A DNA stretch of 64,000 nucleotides from an uncultured Eubacteriales bacterium (GTDB taxonomy: Bacteria > Bacillota > Clostridia > Oscillospirales > CAG-382): positions 41,114-105,113 of the forward strand of contig CAKSCV010000009.1 in NCBI GenBank assembly GCA_934444645.1. The letters run 5' to 3'. Positions 52,839-60,827 of this stretch are shown here, one piece after another (the first letter of the stretch is position 1; each line of letters starts with the position of its first letter). The notes under the pieces are model-generated. The model was not told where the DNA came from. It saw only the letters and a program-made list of their open reading frames with translations, and did no database searches. Made by a program: the position numbers and the translations under genes.

Positions 52839-52929
52839 GCTCTGCCGGAAGTGATTTTGCAAAGTTTTCCGGCGGCACGTGCCGAAACCGGTTTTGCCCA
52901 CAAAACGGTGGCGTAAAGGCTTTGAATCG
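52830..52929 (+). repeat. 100-bp variant module with compensated terminal repeats
   Basis: Ends are CGATTCAAAGC (52830-52840) and GCTTTGAATCG (52919-52929), a perfect 11-bp pair. Relative to the other modules T to G on the left is matched by A to C on the right. The interior differs. Confidence 0.85.
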
Positions 52930-53157
52930 GTGCGAAAGGGTTACCGTACAGCTGACGCAAGACTGATATTTTTCGAAAATGAGAAGGTGTACTGCAAGCT
53001 CACAGTAAGTTATCGCGGATGAAATTTGCAGTTGCTCGCTAGCTTTGGTGCGGTGGAAAGTGGTTGCTGTGGTGTGCTGAAAAATAGTTTTTCTTTATCA
53101 GTAAGCTTTGCATGAGCCAAAAAACGCCTTTATCGCGAATCAAGAAACTTTCATTAG

Positions 53158-53397
53158 CAGAAAGCTTTACGAACTTCACTCAAAGCCGTTTTTACGCACA
53201 AAAACGGCTTTTGCGCGTGCTTTTCTTCGCTGTCCGCAAAAAATTCCCATTTTCACAAACCAAAAGTTTTCTATTTACAGAAAGCTTACGAACCGCCCTC
53301 AAAAGCTGCCCTTTTACATACAAAAACTCTTCATTTGCACAAGCCTTTTCTCGCTGTCCGCAAAAATTTTCCATTTTTACAAACCAAAAGCCTTTCT
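53158..53397 (+). repeat. Imperfect 120-bp tandem repeat
   Basis: Two copies begin CAGAAAGCTT at 53158 and 53278. Both carry CGCTGTCCGCAAAAA and ACAAACCAAAAG at matching offsets. Weaker copies flank them. Confidence 0.7.
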
Positions 53398-53548
53398 TTT
53401 GTACAAACCTTTTTTATTGCCATCCAAAGCAACTCTTTTTTGCCCTCCGCTGCCCATTTCAACGCCCCTTAACCTACTGTTTGCGAAGAATGCGGCTGTT
53501 CTTTTGCTGTTCGCTCTAATTTTGTGCTGTAAAGCCGGAGCCTCGCAC

Positions 53549-53663
53549 CGATTCAAATCATTGCCGGCGATACCTGGAATAATGCAGTTTTTAGCATAGC
53601 CGGTTACCTGATGAAAGCCGGTCACTTTCGCTTCAAAAGCGTATCGACCGGCGATTTGAATCG
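53549..53663 (-). repeat. 115-bp module, inverted copy
   Basis: Ends CGATTCAAATC and GATTTGAATCG. It is the same module as 43688-43803, in the same orientation. The block on its left (about 53455-53545) is an inverted copy of 43376-43480. Confidence 0.88.
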
Positions 53664-53756
53664 TCACCGGAGTCCAGAGGTTCGCAAACCTCTGGCGTGC
53701 TTTTTGGTTCTTTTTGCACGACGCAAAAAGAACGTAAAAACGTCCCCTTTGCAGGA

Positions 53757-53996
53757 AGCTCCGAGGTTTTCCAAACCTCGAATCAGCGCACCGCAGCCGC
53801 AGCTTCGCACCGCAACAATTAAAACCTTTTTAAGGGAGCTCCGAGGTTTCGCAAACCTCAAATCAGCGCACCGCAATGGCAGCTTCCCACCGCAACAATT
53901 AAAACCTTTTTAAGGAAGCTTCGAGGTTTTCCAAACCTCGAATCAGCGCACCAAAACTACAACTTCGTGCAATCCAATTAAATCCTTTCGCCGCCA
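53757..53996 (+). repeat. Three tandem 80-bp units
   Basis: Units start at 53757, 53837 and 53917, an exact 80-base period. Each has a GAGGTTT..AAACCTC mini-palindrome, a CAGCGCACC segment and ends near CAATTAAA and CCTTT. Confidence 0.9.
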
Positions 53997-54057
53997 TCGG
54001 CGGCTTTGTCCTACTTTTTGTAAAGTACAAAAAGTAGGACAAAAACCCTAAAACCGT

Positions 54058-55173
54058 TTATTTGTCTGCCTTTTCGAATTCCGCCGCCACATCTTCAAGC
54101 AACTTCCGGATCGGCAGATGCTGCGGACAGACCTTCTCGCACTTGCCGCATTTGATACAGTCGGATGCTTTTCTTCCGGGTGCAGTATAAACGACATTGT
54201 AATGATAGTCAGCATTCCAGTCGCTGTAGACCTGCTTGGTGTTTATGGTGTAGAACAAGTCAGGAATGGAAATGTGCTTGGGACATCCGTCTGTGCAGTA
54301 CCGGCAGGAGGTGCAGGGGATAAGGTGCTTGCCCTTGAAGATGGCCTGTGCCTTTTTGATAGCCATATGCTCGGCTTCGTTAAGTGGCTTGAAATCACGC
54401 ATAGACGAAATGTTGTCCTCCATCTGCGCCATGTCGCTCATGCCCGAAAGCACCATCATCATGCCCGGAAAGCCGGCTGCAAAGCGAAGCGCATAGCTTG
54501 CCGCACTGCCGCCGCGGAGGCCTTTGAGAACAGCTTTTGCCTCGACCGGCAGATTGACAAGATTGCCGCCTTTGACCGGTTCCATGACGATGATCGGTTT
54601 GTTGAACTTACGGCAGACCTCATAGCAGAGACGGCTCTGCACGGCAGGATCATCGTAATCGGCATAATTGAACTGAATCTGCACGACCTCAATGTCGGGA
54701 TATTCGGTTAAAATCTGCTCCAAAAAGGCGGCACTGTCGTGAAAAGAAATGCCGACATGGCGGATCTTTCCTTCGGCTTTCAGCGCAAAAGCAGTCTCAT
54801 AGGCGTGACATTCCTTGAAATGCGGATAATTGCCGGCACCTTGCGCGTGCATCAGATAAAAATCGAAATAATCCACACCGCAGGCTTCTAATTGGCTTTC
54901 GAAAAACGGACGGATATCAGCTTCTGTCTTGAAAAAGTGGGCGGTCAGCTTGTCTGTCAGAATGTAGCGGTCACGCGGATAACGCGAGGTGAGACATTCG
55001 CGCAATGCCGTCTCGCTCTTTCCCTGTATGTAGCCGTGCGCGGTATCAAAATAATTGAAACCGGCATCCAAAAATGCGTCAACCATGCGGATCGTTTCGG
55101 GAATATTCACGTTTTCGCCATCCATCGGCAGACGCATACAGCCAAATCCGAAATTTTTTTTGACGTTTTCCAT
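54058..55173 (-). CDS. Aldo/keto reductase with C-terminal ferredoxin domain
   Basis: 371 residues. The N-terminal AKR barrel (about 1-270) has GFGCMRLP, the catalytic Tyr in FDTAHGYIQGKSE, the Lys in TDKLTA and the His in YLMHAQG. The C-terminal 100 residues bind two 4Fe-4S clusters: CTSCRYCTDGCP with the partner cysteine pattern CIKCGKCEKVCPQHLP. Such fused reductases are common in anaerobic Firmicutes and presumably link ferredoxin to carbonyl chemistry. The ATG at 55173 is chosen over the GTG at 55182, which lies in the AAGGAG site. Its start is two bases after the Hpt gene stop, so the two are translationally coupled. Confidence 0.9.
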   Translation of the reverse strand: MENVKKNFGFGCMRLPMDGENVNIPETIRMVDAFLDAGFNYFDTAHGYIQGKSETALRECLTSRYPRDRYILTDKLTAHFFKTEADIRPFFESQLEACGVDYFDFYLMHAQGAGNYPHFKECHAYETAFALKAEGKIRHVGISFHDSAAFLEQILTEYPDIEVVQIQFNYADYDDPAVQSRLCYEVCRKFNKPIIVMEPVKGGNLVNLPVEAKAVLKGLRGGSAASYALRFAAGFPGMMMVLSGMSDMAQMEDNISSMRDFKPLNEAEHMAIKKAQAIFKGKHLIPCTSCRYCTDGCPKHISIPDLFYTINTKQVYSDWNADYHYNVVYTAPGRKASDCIKCGKCEKVCPQHLPIRKLLEDVAAEFEKADK

Positions 55174-55175
55174 GT

Positions 55176-55544
55176 TCAACACTCCTTGTTTTCAAATGTT
55201 GCTAATGCTTTGATCACACAGGCATAGGCCTTGTCCACTGCCGTAAAATACGTTTCTTCCGGAAAGTCTGTTTGCGGCCGCAGCTGTTCCGTTAAGGCCG
55301 AAGCGGTATCGGCAAGCTGCTGTAAGCCAAGCGACGCGGAAACGCCCTTTAAGGTGTGCGCGGCAAGAAAAGCAGCCACAACATCATGCTGTGCCTGTGC
55401 TTTCTTAAGGGCATCATAGGTTGGATCTTCCGGAAATCTCGGCAGAAATTTTATAAGAATCTCTTCGGAGGGCAACCGGCTTAAAACCTCGTCATAGTCG
55501 CTGCCGACGGCAGTGAGGAATTCTCTTAATACGGAGTCACTCAT
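55176..55544 (-). CDS. Orphan histidine phosphotransfer (Hpt) domain protein
   Basis: 122 residues, a four-helix bundle. The phospho-acceptor His is in AAHTLKGVSASLGLQQLA, which matches the Hpt consensus HxLKGxxxxLG. DYDEVLSRLPSEEIL precedes it. No kinase or receiver domain gene is near. It should carry phosphate between a hybrid kinase and a response regulator encoded elsewhere. AAGGAG lies upstream of the ATG. First gene of a two-gene operon with the aldo/keto reductase. Confidence 0.85.
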   Translation of the reverse strand: MSDSVLREFLTAVGSDYDEVLSRLPSEEILIKFLPRFPEDPTYDALKKAQAQHDVVAAFLAAHTLKGVSASLGLQQLADTASALTEQLRPQTDFPEETYFTAVDKAYACVIKALATFENKEC

Positions 55545-55637
55545 GTGATTTGCTTCTCCTTTTTCCGTAAACTGTGAGCGTGTTTAATGAATGCCGCGCC
55601 GTTGACAGCAGCTTTCGCTTTTGAGATGTTTAATAAC

Positions 55638-55666
55638 AGTATATCACATTCTCCGTCTTGCCGCAA
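55638..55666 (-). promoter_or_regulatory. Promoter of the Hpt-reductase operon
   Basis: Minus strand TTGCGG (55661-55666), 17-base spacer, TATACT (55638-55643). Confidence 0.55.
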
Positions 55667-55747
55667 GAGTTTTTGCCGAAAAACGCGAAAGCTTTTCGGT
55701 TATAAAGTTAGATGAAGACCGGAAAGTGCTTGTTCATATTTCGCGTC

Positions 55748-55777
55748 TTGTATTTTCCCCCGAAAACGTGCTATACT
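55748..55777 (+). promoter_or_regulatory. Promoter of the GpsA-like gene
   Basis: TTGTAT (55748-55753), 18-base spacer, TATACT (55772-55777), then GGAG and the ATG at 55805. Confidence 0.6.
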
Positions 55778-55804
55778 GATAAAAATGAAACGGAGTGTTT
55801 TTTC

Positions 55805-56827
55805 ATGGAAATTATTACTATCGTCGGTGCCGGCATGATGGGAAGCGCCATGGCAATACCGGCGCATGACAACGGCCATGAGGTGCGGCTTGTCGGAACA
55901 CCGCTTGATCGTGAAATCATCGATATGCTGCAAAAGACCGGACATCATAAAACCTTGAAGCGCGACCTGCCGCAGGGTGTCAAATTCTATCAGATTGAAG
56001 ACCTCAATACGGCGTTGGAGGGTGCAACGCTTCTTATCGGCGGCGTGAGCAGCTTTGGCGTGGAATGGTTTTGCGACGAAGTCCTGTCAAAAATCCCGGA
56101 AAATCTGCCGGTCATCTCGATTACCAAGGGCTTGCACTGCGCACCGGACGGCAGCATCACGTCTTTCCCGGACTATATGAAGAAAAAGTGCGGCCGAAAT
56201 TTAAGCTTAAATGCCATCGGCGGTCCATGCATCAGCTTTGAGCTTGCCGATCGGCACAATACGCTTGTGGCTTTCTGCGGCGAAGACAGAAAAATGCTCG
56301 AAAAGATTCGTGACGTTCTGGCAACGCCGTATTATCATATTGATCTGACGACCGATATCATCGGTCTTGAAACGGCAGTCGCCATGAAAAACGCCTATGC
56401 GCTCGGCGTTGCACTTGCAATCGGTGCCGCAGAACACGAATGCGGCGAAGGCTGTCCGGAGCATTACAACCCGCAGGCCGGTCTTTTTGCCGAAAGTGTT
56501 CGGGAAATGCGCACGATTTTGGAGGTGACCGGCGGCGAACCGGATAAAATCGTGTTTGGTGCAGGCGATTTATACGTTACCGTTTTCGGCGGCAGAACGC
56601 GTAAAATCGGTACACTTCTCGGCCGTGGGATGACCATTGACCAGGCACTTGTCATTTTGGATGGCGTGACGCTCGAATCGATTGCCGTGACCAAAAGCGT
56701 CATCGGCGCACTGGAAGAACAGCAAAAGCGCGGTTTGTTTGATATGGCACGCGTACCGCTGCTTGCGCATATCAAGGAGCTTGTGACGGATGTCAAAACG
56801 GTTGATATTCCCTGGGAGAAGTTTTAA
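55805..56827 (+). CDS. NAD(P)-dependent glycerol-3-phosphate dehydrogenase family protein
   Basis: 340 residues. The N-terminal Rossmann fold has IVGAGMMGSAMAIPAHDNG. The C-terminal helical domain has the catalytic-type Lys in AVAMKNAYALGVALAIGAAE and GAGDLYVTVFGGRTRKIG, which corresponds to the GxGDL..T stretch of GpsA. Differences from house-keeping GpsA (GGPCISFE in place of SGPSFA, altered NAD loop) suggest a paralogue, perhaps acting on another polyol phosphate. The frame begins at 55712, but the ATG at 55805 after GGAG is the likely start. Monocistronic. Confidence 0.75.
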   Translation: MEIITIVGAGMMGSAMAIPAHDNGHEVRLVGTPLDREIIDMLQKTGHHKTLKRDLPQGVKFYQIEDLNTALEGATLLIGGVSSFGVEWFCDEVLSKIPENLPVISITKGLHCAPDGSITSFPDYMKKKCGRNLSLNAIGGPCISFELADRHNTLVAFCGEDRKMLEKIRDVLATPYYHIDLTTDIIGLETAVAMKNAYALGVALAIGAAEHECGEGCPEHYNPQAGLFAESVREMRTILEVTGGEPDKIVFGAGDLYVTVFGGRTRKIGTLLGRGMTIDQALVILDGVTLESIAVTKSVIGALEEQQKRGLFDMARVPLLAHIKELVTDVKTVDIPWEKF

Positions 56828-56851
56828 GGAAGAGCGATTTTTGGGTATAAG

Positions 56852-56898
56852 GAGTTCACCGCAGCTGCGGTGAGCTCTCTTAGCACACAGAGTGTGCT
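56852..56898. other. Two adjacent perfect hairpins after the GpsA-like gene
   Basis: The first is a near-perfect palindrome centred on GCAGCTGC (56852-56877). The second is AGCACAC AGA GTGTGCT (56882-56898). Neither is followed by a T-run, so they may be weak terminators or relatives of the palindromic repeats. The rest of 56828-57040 holds nothing recognised. Confidence 0.5.
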
Positions 56899-57043
56899 GC
56901 CCGATACCAGACAGAGGCAAACCTTCTGCCCGGAAGCACAATAAGTTGCCGCTTGCAAGTTTTTGCGCGTCCGAGACCGTCGGGAAAGGGAAAATTGCAA
57001 AGAGATTTTATCATTTTTGATTCGGAAAAGTTTGCAAAAGGGC

Positions 57044-57072
57044 TTGACAAAATCGATAAAGTCATGTATAAT
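57044..57072 (+). promoter_or_regulatory. Consensus promoter of tRNA-Ser
   Basis: TTGACA (57044-57049), 17-base spacer, TATAAT (57067-57072): a perfect consensus. Confidence 0.92.
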
Positions 57073-57105
57073 GTAAAAGCTGTGTGAAAGCACAGGTAAA
57101 TATAT

Positions 57106-57196
57106 GGACAGGTATCGAAGAGGTCATAACGGCCCTGACTCGAAATCAGGTAGTCGCGCAAGCGGCTCGTGGGTTCGAATCCCACCCTGTCCGCCA
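57106..57196 (+). tRNA. tRNA-Ser (anticodon CGA)
   Basis: 91 bases including the encoded CCA. The acceptor stem is GGACAGG with CCTGTCC, the discriminator is G. The anticodon stem CCTGA/TCAGG encloses CTCGAAA, so the anticodon is CGA (57141-57143), reading UCG. A long variable arm (about TAGTCGCGCAAGCGGCT) is diagnostic of tRNA-Ser. The T arm is GTGGG TTCGAAT CCCAC. It marks the border between the ordinary chromosome and the A+T-rich restriction island. Confidence 0.96.
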
Positions 57197-57199
57197 ATT

Positions 57200-57231
57200 A
57201 TGCGGGTTTGCTTACTTTTGCAAACCCGCAT
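57200..57231. terminator. Hairpin terminator after tRNA-Ser
   Basis: ATGCGGGTTTGC (57200-57211) and GCAAACCCGCAT (57220-57231) form a perfect 12-bp stem. It also faces the end of the res gene. Confidence 0.75.
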
Positions 57232-57237
57232 TTACTT

Positions 57238-60200
57238 TTAATGTTCAACCTTGAATTTACCCCAATTTTTTGCAACATACATCTCCGTCCCATTTTCAAG
57301 AGCCTTGAAATGCTCTGTTCCGCAATGAATTTTAAGCTGTTCGGGAGTACGCAAGCCAAAAAGGTCAGTCGTTCCTTTTGTTTCAAGTATGAAGTACATC
57401 TTTTTGTCTCCGTCACGCTCCAAATACACAGCCCAATCAGGATTATATGTGCCTATCGGTGTTTCAATTTTGAATCGCTCCGGTATCTTAAAGAACATCT
57501 TAACATCAGGATCGTCATCAAGTGCTTTTGCAAACGGTTTTTCTATTGTGGAGCTGTCATAAATTATATAGTCATACACGCTGCGATTTACCGCAACTGC
57601 ATTTTTATCAAGATTTGCCGATAACTCCTCCGAATCGAAAATCTCCTGTGCGTAATACTCCTGCCCGTCAAGCTTCACATATTTGATTCCGTCTATCGCC
57701 AAAGCGTGGCGGTTTTTCTTTATGATTTCAAGACACCTTTCCAAAAACGCCTGCGGATTGTTAAGAAAATCTCCGCCTCTCCCGCTCTCAATAATTATCC
57801 TCGCAACGGTTGCTCGCTTTATAAGTGTTTCTTCACTGATAATGCCAAGAATATACGGGAGACTTGAATATGTGTCCTCCAAATCCATAACACGCATTTC
57901 CCTTTCGGTATAGGTTACGCCGGGATTCTGAATGTTTATATTTGCCGTTTTGAAAACAAGCCTTGCTTTCGGAATCTGCTCCATAGCTTTAAGCTCTTTC
58001 ACGCAAGTTTCAACAAGCTTTTCGGTATCAATCTGCACACGATAAGCCGTTTTCTGTTTAATCTTGTTCCACAGTTCCATAAATTCGGGCGACAGCATTG
58101 CCTGCTTTTTAAGATGCACAATAACTTCTTTAGACGCATCTCTGACCGGCACTTTATTATCAGCCTTCTTAACAACGCTTTCCAAGCGTTCACGGGCAGC
58201 CTCAAATTTTTTCGGCAAATCAAGGGTACCGCTCAGCAGTGCATTTTTCATCGTGTCCTTTATCTTGCCCGACTTTGACACATAGCCTTTATCCTCAAAG
58301 TGCTGCATAAGCTCCTGCGCGTCATCATAGCTTACTTCCTTTTCAACAATAACCGTTTCAGTATATGTTTTTCCTATTATATCATCTGCTTTTACGGCGG
58401 TGTTCTCCGTTATAGCCTTTTCGATAGACTCTTTTGCGGTTTCAAGCTGTTTGGGAAGTTCTATGGTTTTCTCAACAACCGCTTTCTTTGCCGTTTCGGT
58501 GGGCTTTCCGCTGCCATCGACAAATCCGTGAGCCGACATATAATTCATTATAAGCTGTGCGTCCGAATTATCAACTTTCTTTTCGGTAACGATTTTTTCT
58601 TCGTATTTCATACCGGAGAAAAGGCTAATCTGAAGCACACCGAATTTAACGCCTGTTTCGGTTTCAATCTCTTTTTGCAATGTTTCGGCAAATTCAGAGA
58701 ATGATTCGTTTGCCATAACATGAAGAATGTTAATGTTTTTATCTTCTATTCTCTCTCCGTCCTGATTTACACAAAGTCTTAAACCTCTGCCGACTTTTTG
58801 ACGGCAGGTGAAGGTCGATTTCTGCTCAATAAGCGTGCAAACCTGAAAAACATTCGGGTTATCCCAGCCCTCTTTAAGAGCTGAGTGCGAAAAGATAAAT
58901 CTGAGCGGACATTCAAAGCTCAAAAGCCACTCTTTATCCTTCATAATCGTGTTGTATGTATCGTAATCGGCAACGGTATCGCCTTTTGTATCCTTAAATG
59001 TTCCCTTTTTATCCTGAGAAAAATAGCCGTTATGCACCTTAGCCGCATCCAAAGTGAACTTTGTTTTAAGCTCAGCATATTTTGGCATATTCATAAGCTC
59101 ACTATAGCACTTCTCAAACATTTCGGCATAGATACCCTTTTCGCCGTCAGCCGTTCTGTACTTTTTAACCTCATCAATAAAGAACAGCGAAAGCACCTTG
59201 ATGCCTTTTTCGGTATATCGGAGTTCCTTGTCAAGATGCGCCTGAATGGTTCTCCTTATCTGTGCTTCTTTGATTATATTCTCGTCTATACTGCCGATTG
59301 CCTTGCCAAGCTTTACAAACTCGGTGTTTGAAAACTCCACCATTTCACTTTCAGGGGTGCAGTCTATTCCGACAACGGAATATCCCTCATACAGTTCTCT
59401 TTCGCCTGATATAAGGAATAAATCGTCATTCGGCTTTACGGTTACGGTTTTTCTTGATACAATGCCGTCCTTGTTCTGCACATCCATTTCAAACTTTGCG
59501 CGGAATCCGTTATCATTCGATACCGACAAAAGCTTTATATAAGGCTTATTAAAATCGTTTGCCACTGTGTTTGATGAAACGCATATCTGCTTTACAAGTC
59601 CCATTTGATAAGCGTCAACAGGCGTCAGGCGATAAAGCAAATTCACCTTTTCCCTGTGAGTTGCGGAATATCGGAACACGCAAAGCGGATTGAGCGAGCT
59701 TATCGCCTCTTTTGCTTTCGGCGTATTGTCAACAGACTGCGGTTCGTCAATAATGACAACGGGATTTGTATTTTGTATGTATGACATTGCCGTTTCGCCG
59801 TTTAGCTTGTCCTGTGCCTGATTGATAATATTTTCCGACTTTTTGAAAGCGTCGATATTGATTATCATAATCTCTATATTGCTGCTTGTGGCAAACTGCT
59901 TGACTTCCGAAAGCTTTGCGGAATTGTATATAAAATATCGGTACGGCACATTGTCGTACTGATTCAGAAAATGCTCCCTTGTGGTTTCAAGAGATTTATA
60001 CACACCCTCACGAATGGCAACAGACGGCACAACAACGATAAACTTTGTAAATCCGTAGCGTTTGTGCAGTTCAAAAACCGTCTTTGTGTAGACATAAGTT
60101 TTTCCCGTACCCGTTTCCATTTCAATGCAGAAAGAACGCATACCGTCCCTAATGTCGGACGGGGCAAGGCTGTTTCTTTTCTGCACCTCGTGCATATTTT

Positions 60201-60384
60201 CATTTAACTGTTCATCGGATATGAGTATTCCGTTTCCGATTCCGAGTTCATTTTCCACCAAGCTGAGCTGCGGTCCCTGCGTGATTTCAAAGGTTGACTG
60301 CATTTTCTCCTGACCGGAAAATAAATCGGCAACGGCATTCACAGCATCCGTCTGAAATTGTTGGTTCTTAAATTTTAGTTTCAT
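57238..60384 (-). CDS. res: Type III restriction enzyme, Res subunit
   Basis: 1048 residues. The N-half is a superfamily 2 translocase: Walker A METGTGKTYVYTK near residue 90, motif Ia IVVVPSVAIREGV, the DExx-like VVIIDEPQSVD, motif VI QKVGRGLRLC. Middle region about 600-760 is helical with repeated KPTETAKKAV- and KIKDTMKNAL-like segments. The C-terminal nuclease (about 930-1030) shows NPDWAVYLERDG and FILETKGT, a PD-(D/E)xK site. It cuts DNA between two head-to-head Mod sites with ATP hydrolysis. The ATG at 60384 has GAGGAG upstream; the frame to 60468 is rejected. It overlaps the small membrane gene by 17 bases. Base composition is A+T-richer than the rest. Confidence 0.93.
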   Translation of the reverse strand: MKLKFKNQQFQTDAVNAVADLFSGQEKMQSTFEITQGPQLSLVENELGIGNGILISDEQLNENMHEVQKRNSLAPSDIRDGMRSFCIEMETGTGKTYVYTKTVFELHKRYGFTKFIVVVPSVAIREGVYKSLETTREHFLNQYDNVPYRYFIYNSAKLSEVKQFATSSNIEIMIINIDAFKKSENIINQAQDKLNGETAMSYIQNTNPVVIIDEPQSVDNTPKAKEAISSLNPLCVFRYSATHREKVNLLYRLTPVDAYQMGLVKQICVSSNTVANDFNKPYIKLLSVSNDNGFRAKFEMDVQNKDGIVSRKTVTVKPNDDLFLISGERELYEGYSVVGIDCTPESEMVEFSNTEFVKLGKAIGSIDENIIKEAQIRRTIQAHLDKELRYTEKGIKVLSLFFIDEVKKYRTADGEKGIYAEMFEKCYSELMNMPKYAELKTKFTLDAAKVHNGYFSQDKKGTFKDTKGDTVADYDTYNTIMKDKEWLLSFECPLRFIFSHSALKEGWDNPNVFQVCTLIEQKSTFTCRQKVGRGLRLCVNQDGERIEDKNINILHVMANESFSEFAETLQKEIETETGVKFGVLQISLFSGMKYEEKIVTEKKVDNSDAQLIMNYMSAHGFVDGSGKPTETAKKAVVEKTIELPKQLETAKESIEKAITENTAVKADDIIGKTYTETVIVEKEVSYDDAQELMQHFEDKGYVSKSGKIKDTMKNALLSGTLDLPKKFEAARERLESVVKKADNKVPVRDASKEVIVHLKKQAMLSPEFMELWNKIKQKTAYRVQIDTEKLVETCVKELKAMEQIPKARLVFKTANINIQNPGVTYTEREMRVMDLEDTYSSLPYILGIISEETLIKRATVARIIIESGRGGDFLNNPQAFLERCLEIIKKNRHALAIDGIKYVKLDGQEYYAQEIFDSEELSANLDKNAVAVNRSVYDYIIYDSSTIEKPFAKALDDDPDVKMFFKIPERFKIETPIGTYNPDWAVYLERDGDKKMYFILETKGTTDLFGLRTPEQLKIHCGTEHFKALENGTEMYVAKNWGKFKVEH

Positions 60385-60817
60385 TGTTTCTCCTCGTTTC
60401 ATGGTTATATGAACGTTTACCTGATAAATGAATAACGGGATATCCACAATTGACTTTTTTTGTATCATATAAATCTTTACGCATAGCTTTAATCAAATCT
60501 GTTAGCAGCATATCGTGCTCTTCACCGGTTATTGGTGATGCTGATGGCTTAATCCTATTATGAAATTTCATAAGGTTATCTACTACTTCCGAACTTCCGA
60601 CTAAAAGTAGTCTATTTTGAGCATCCTCTATCTCTCCATCATGACCTTTTAACAATACATTATTGCTTATTGCTTTAATGTAATTTGTATAATATACTTC
60701 TTTTAGTTTTCGTTCTTCAAACTTTAATTGATTCCTTCTTGTGATAAAATTTGTAATTACTACTGTGAATATAGTTGCAAAAGCACCTAAAACAGCTACT
60801 ATAATTTCTGTATTCAT
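60368..60817 (-). CDS. Small membrane protein between mod and res
   Basis: 149 residues. An N-terminal membrane helix (about 4-26, VAVLGAFATIFTVVITNFIT) is followed by a basic stretch (RRNQLKFEERKLKE) and a cytosolic helical domain with DAQNRLLLVGSSEVVDNLMKF. No family is recognised with confidence; the layout (one helix, then a helical cytosolic domain ending in a nucleic-acid-like basic tail) recurs among small proteins carried in defence islands. Start is ATG at 60817, six bases after GAGGTG, and its gene overlaps res by 17 bases and follows the mod stop by 10 bases, so it is part of the operon. A role in the system is possible but not shown. Confidence 0.75.
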   Translation of the reverse strand: MNTEIIVAVLGAFATIFTVVITNFITRRNQLKFEERKLKEVYYTNYIKAISNNVLLKGHDGEIEDAQNRLLLVGSSEVVDNLMKFHNRIKPSASPITGEEHDMLLTDLIKAMRKDLYDTKKVNCGYPVIHLSGKRSYNHETRRNNETKI

Positions 60818-60827
60818 ATATTTCACC

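Larger units (their letters stand above)
52619..54045. repeat. Palindrome-rich modular repeat element, copy 2
   Basis: This 1.4-kb gene-free stretch between pckG and the convergent aldo/keto reductase gene has the same plan as copy 1: inverted 80-bp unit at the left (about 52674-52750), the 77-bp identical block (52762-52838), a 100-bp variant module (52830-52929), a divergent core with 120-bp tandem repeats, an inverted module (53549-53663), an inverted hairpin block (53708-53732), three direct 80-bp units (53757-53996), and a terminal stem (about 54004-54043) of the same kind as the left-edge stem of copy 1. The frame at 53108-53599 is not conserved in copy 1 and is treated as spurious. Confidence 0.85.

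Noticed and set aside
53108..53599. 163-residue open frame inside repeat copy 2
   Set aside because: It follows the 120-bp repeats and runs into the inverted module; the matching part of copy 1 does not keep the frame.
43190..54000. CRISPR array
   Set aside because: The repeats are inverted and nested, with no regular unique spacers and no cas genes.
56852..56898. Rho-independent terminator after the GpsA-like gene
   Set aside because: The stems are perfect but no T-run follows either, so they are listed only as hairpins.
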